Assembly: GCF_016919405.1 (NCBI RefSeq)
Contig: NZ_CP070353.1
Location: forward strand, 3,622,501 to 3,686,500
DNA length: 64,000 nucleotides
Direction: 5' to 3'
Source: Ensifer sp. PDNC004
GTDB lineage: Bacteria; Pseudomonadota; Alphaproteobacteria; Rhizobiales; Rhizobiaceae
The notes below the pieces were generated by a model that was not told the DNA's origin, made no database searches, and saw only the letters and a list, made by a program, of their open reading frames with translations. Shown here in pieces: positions 63,085 to 64,000 of this stretch (the stretch's first letter is position 1; each line of letters begins with the position of its first letter). The position numbers were made by a program, and so were the translations under genes.

Positions 63085-63834
63085 TTAAAGTACGCCGGCT
63101 TCGGTCTTGAGCTTTTCGACGAGCTCGGCGACCGACTTGACCTTGATGCCGGCCTTGCGGCCCGACGGCTCCTCGGTCTTCAGCACCTTGAGGCGGGCTG
63201 ACGTGTCGACGCCGAAGTCGGCAGGCGACTTCTTGTCGAGCGGCTTCTTCTTCGCCTTCATGATGTTCGGCAGCGATGCGTAGCGCGGCTCGTTCAAACG
63301 CAGGTCGGTGGTGACGACTGCCGGCAGCTTGATGTCGATGGTCTGCAGACCGCCGTCGACTTCGCGCGTCACGGTCGCCTTGCCGTCGCCGATTTCGACC
63401 TTGGAGGCAAAGGTGCCCTGTGCCCAGCCCAAGAGAGCCGACAGCATCTGGCCGGTCTGGTTGCTGTCATCATCAATCGCCTGCTTGCCGACGATGATCA
63501 GGCCCGGCTGTTCGGCGTCTGCAACGCCCTTGACGATCTTGGCAACGGCGAGCGGTTCGACCTGGTCTTCGGTTTCAACCAGGATGGCGCGGTCGGCGCC
63601 CATGGCGAGCGCGGTGCGCAGCGTCTCTTCGGCCTTGGCCGGACCGACGGATACGACGACGACTTCCTCAGCCTTGCCGGCTTCCTTCAGCCGCAGCGCT
63701 TCCTCGACCGAGATTTCGTCGAAGGGGTTCATCGACATCTTCACGTTCGCAAGTTCGACGCCCGAACCGTCTGCCTTCACGCGGATCTTGACGTTGTAGT
63801 CAACGACCCGCTTCACCGTCACAAGTATTTTCAT
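63085..63834 (-). CDS. etfB: Electron transfer flavoprotein subunit beta
   Basis: EtfB binds AMP and recognises dehydrogenases through its recognition loop. The 249-aa protein has [65 protein letters not shown] and [23 protein letters not shown] (recognition loop). It is the first gene of the etfBA unit; the promoter region reaches the window end. Confidence 0.96.
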   Translation of the reverse strand: MKILVTVKRVVDYNVKIRVKADGSGVELANVKMSMNPFDEISVEEALRLKEAGKAEEVVVVSVGPAKAEETLRTALAMGADRAILVETEDQVEPLAVAKIVKGVADAEQPGLIIVGKQAIDDDSNQTGQMLSALLGWAQGTFASKVEIGDGKATVTREVDGGLQTIDIKLPAVVTTDLRLNEPRYASLPNIMKAKKKPLDKKSPADFGVDTSARLKVLKTEEPSGRKAGIKVKSVAELVEKLKTEAGVL

Positions 63835-63978
63835 GGATTCTTCCCTCCAAGAGCTTTCGCAGGAAAATGCGCCTTAACGGAGCCGCCTGATTGTCGGTTG
63901 GCGACATCGATACGCGTTTTTTCTCCAATTACAATCGCTGTGCATGACGCTAAATCGATATAATCCCGAGAATTGGAA

Positions 63979-63998
63979 TTACGTTTACGTACACGTAA
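63979..63998. promoter_or_regulatory. Overlapping ACGT palindromes upstream of etfBA
   Basis: Three ACGT cores in a row make two overlapping palindromes: TACGT-TT-ACGTA (63980-63991) and TTACGT-AC-ACGTAA (63985-63998), about 145-164 bases before the etfB start. The ACGT-N2-ACGT layout resembles operators of MerR-type LiuR regulators of acyl-CoA and branched-chain amino-acid degradation, which use ETF. The link is inference; the region continues beyond the window. Confidence 0.45.
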
Positions 63999-64000
63999 GA

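Overview
The window is high-GC chromosomal DNA of a Rhizobiales bacterium, most likely Ensifer/Sinorhizobium. This is inferred from gene content and order: hut cluster with hutF, xerD-accA, aroK-aroB, cobS-cobT, hisC-tyrC, ftsEX, cpdR, argH-lptM-lysA and etfBA. No rRNA, tRNA, CRISPR array, insertion sequence or prophage was recognised. Nearly all genes are densely packed and many overlap by 1, 4 or 8 bases, as in translationally coupled operons.

Layout. 1-4.4 kb is a loose region: a 5'-truncated protein with a PIN-like C-terminus, a small lipoprotein frame broken by an amber codon, two unknown proteins, an unlisted 57-aa membrane protein and a YjaB-like acetyltransferase. 4.4-11.6 kb is a histidine-utilisation locus (hutF-hutX-hutW-hutV-hutH2-hutD, with hutC divergent). 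11.7-19.5 kb holds two large convergent fusion proteins (phosphotransferase, central module, class III aminotransferase), an orphan amino-acid binding protein and an Lrp-type regulator. 19.5-27.6 kb carries an AraC regulator with an alcohol dehydrogenase, an Lrp regulator with an M20 amidohydrolase, a D,D-carboxypeptidase, a His-rich COG0523 GTPase, TusA and an L,D-transpeptidase lipoprotein. 27.9-37.4 kb is housekeeping: accA, xerD, aroK-aroB-CNNM, bolA, a J-domain protein, cobS and cobT. 37.5-50.4 kb mixes a phytase-like esterase, acetyltransferase, queuosine-precursor transporter, rpmB, DUF3108, an EamA exporter, cupin, gloB, a methyltransferase, hisC-tyrC, DUF2125, chaC, plsC and a YdcF protein. 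50.4-64 kb carries ftsEX, hpt, cpdR, a TIGR02302 protein, lysA, lptM, argH, tlpA, hbdA and etfAB.

The most interesting points are these. (1) The HutH paralogue in the hut operon lacks exactly the Ala-Ser-Gly triad that forms the MIO electrophile, so it is unlikely to be a conventional histidine ammonia-lyase. (2) A paired kinase/(M23)/aminotransferase fusion locus resembles the vertebrate hydroxylysine kinase plus phospho-lyase pair; one fusion keeps M23 metal ligands and the other has lost them. (3) A compact pseudoknot upstream of the yhhQ-like transporter fits a preQ1-I riboswitch whose 3' pairing strand contains the start codon. (4) A perfect TTAA-N7-TTAA CtrA box with an adjacent GANTC site lies upstream of ftsEX. 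(5) A perfect 16-bp palindrome lies upstream of the unlisted 57-aa membrane protein. Everything here is from reading the sequence; no database search was run.
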